Below are positions 5,579-5,691 of a stretch of DNA of 5,691 nt, one piece after another. Each line of letters starts with the position of its first letter. Position 1 is the first letter of the stretch. The position numbers and the translations under genes are program-made. Origin of the DNA: Candidatus Omnitrophota bacterium (GTDB lineage Bacteria > Omnitrophota > Gorgyraeia > Gorgyraeales > Gorgyraeaceae); NCBI GenBank assembly GCA_026387215.1, contig JAPLMC010000056.1:4598-10288 (forward strand), read 5' to 3'. The notes under the pieces are model-generated. The model was not told the DNA's origin. It did not search any database and was given only the letters and a program-made list of their open reading frames with translations.

Positions 5579-5691
5579 CTACGCTATAATCTCCGATACA
5601 ACCCCTGCGCCTACTGTATGGCCGCCTTCTCTTATTGCAAAGCGAAGTTCTTTTTCCATAGCGATAGGAATTATAAGTTCTCCTTCTAAAT
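5579..5691 (-). CDS. tuf: Elongation factor Tu, C-terminal 37 codons including stop (5' end outside window)
   Basis: EF-Tu carries aminoacyl-tRNA to the ribosomal A site. Only the end of domain 3 is in the window: LEGELIIPIAMEKELRF, then AIREGGHTVGAGVVSEIIA and a TAG stop. This matches the strongly conserved EF-Tu end (IAMExGLRFAIREGGRTVGAGVV). Two changes are visible: Glu in place of the usual Gly before LRF, and His for Arg in REGGR. The match is too good for a pseudogene call on this short piece. The 30-base gap to rpmG has no terminator, so tuf is probably cotranscribed with the genes after it. Confidence 0.97.
   Translation of the reverse strand, partial: LEGELIIPIAMEKELRFAIREGGHTVGAGVVSEIIA

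Overview
The window is a piece of the conserved bacterial translation and transcription operon, with every gene read from the minus strand. In transcription order (right to left) it runs tuf (3' end only), rpmG, tRNA-Trp(CCA), secE, nusG, rplK, rplA, rplJ, rplL and rpoB (first 715 codons, cut by the left edge). Gene order and protein sequences are clearly bacterial. The DNA is AT-rich and the proteins are full-length and well conserved. The phylum cannot be fixed from this window: the sequences look like an uncultured anaerobe-type lineage, and an Omnitrophota-like or other PVC-related origin is only a guess.

Region by region: 5579-5691 is the EF-Tu C-terminus. 5399-5548 is a zinc-ribbon L33 (49 aa). 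5301-5377 is tRNA-Trp with an encoded CCA, followed directly by a short hairpin. 5055-5251 is secE, whose 5' end has no conventional start codon in frame. 4510-5040 is nusG. 4450-4483 is a perfect 15-bp hairpin in front of rplK. 3302-4432 holds rplK and rplA, six bases apart. 3253-3301 is a short leader before rplJ (2722-3252). 2673-2728 is a heptamer-repeat patch between rplJ and rplL (2252-2638). 2177-2238 is a long hairpin between rplL and rpoB (1-2145). There is no gene-free stretch above 300 bases and no convincing plus-strand gene.

The products work together. EF-Tu delivers aminoacyl-tRNA. L33, L11, L1, L10 and L7/L12 are 50S proteins, and the last four build the L1 stalk and the GTPase-associated stalk. 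SecE is the small essential translocon subunit. NusG links RNA polymerase to the ribosome or Rho. RpoB is the polymerase beta subunit.

I see no new biological system here. The most interesting point is secE: a normal 65-aa SecE is recovered only if the ribosome starts at the ATG at 5251 and shifts by -1 exactly at an A AAA AAC heptamer (5234-5228), or if the gene starts at a non-standard ATT, or if one A is missing from the sequence. Next in interest are the three unrelated inverted or tandem repeats placed in three intergenic gaps of an otherwise compact operon.
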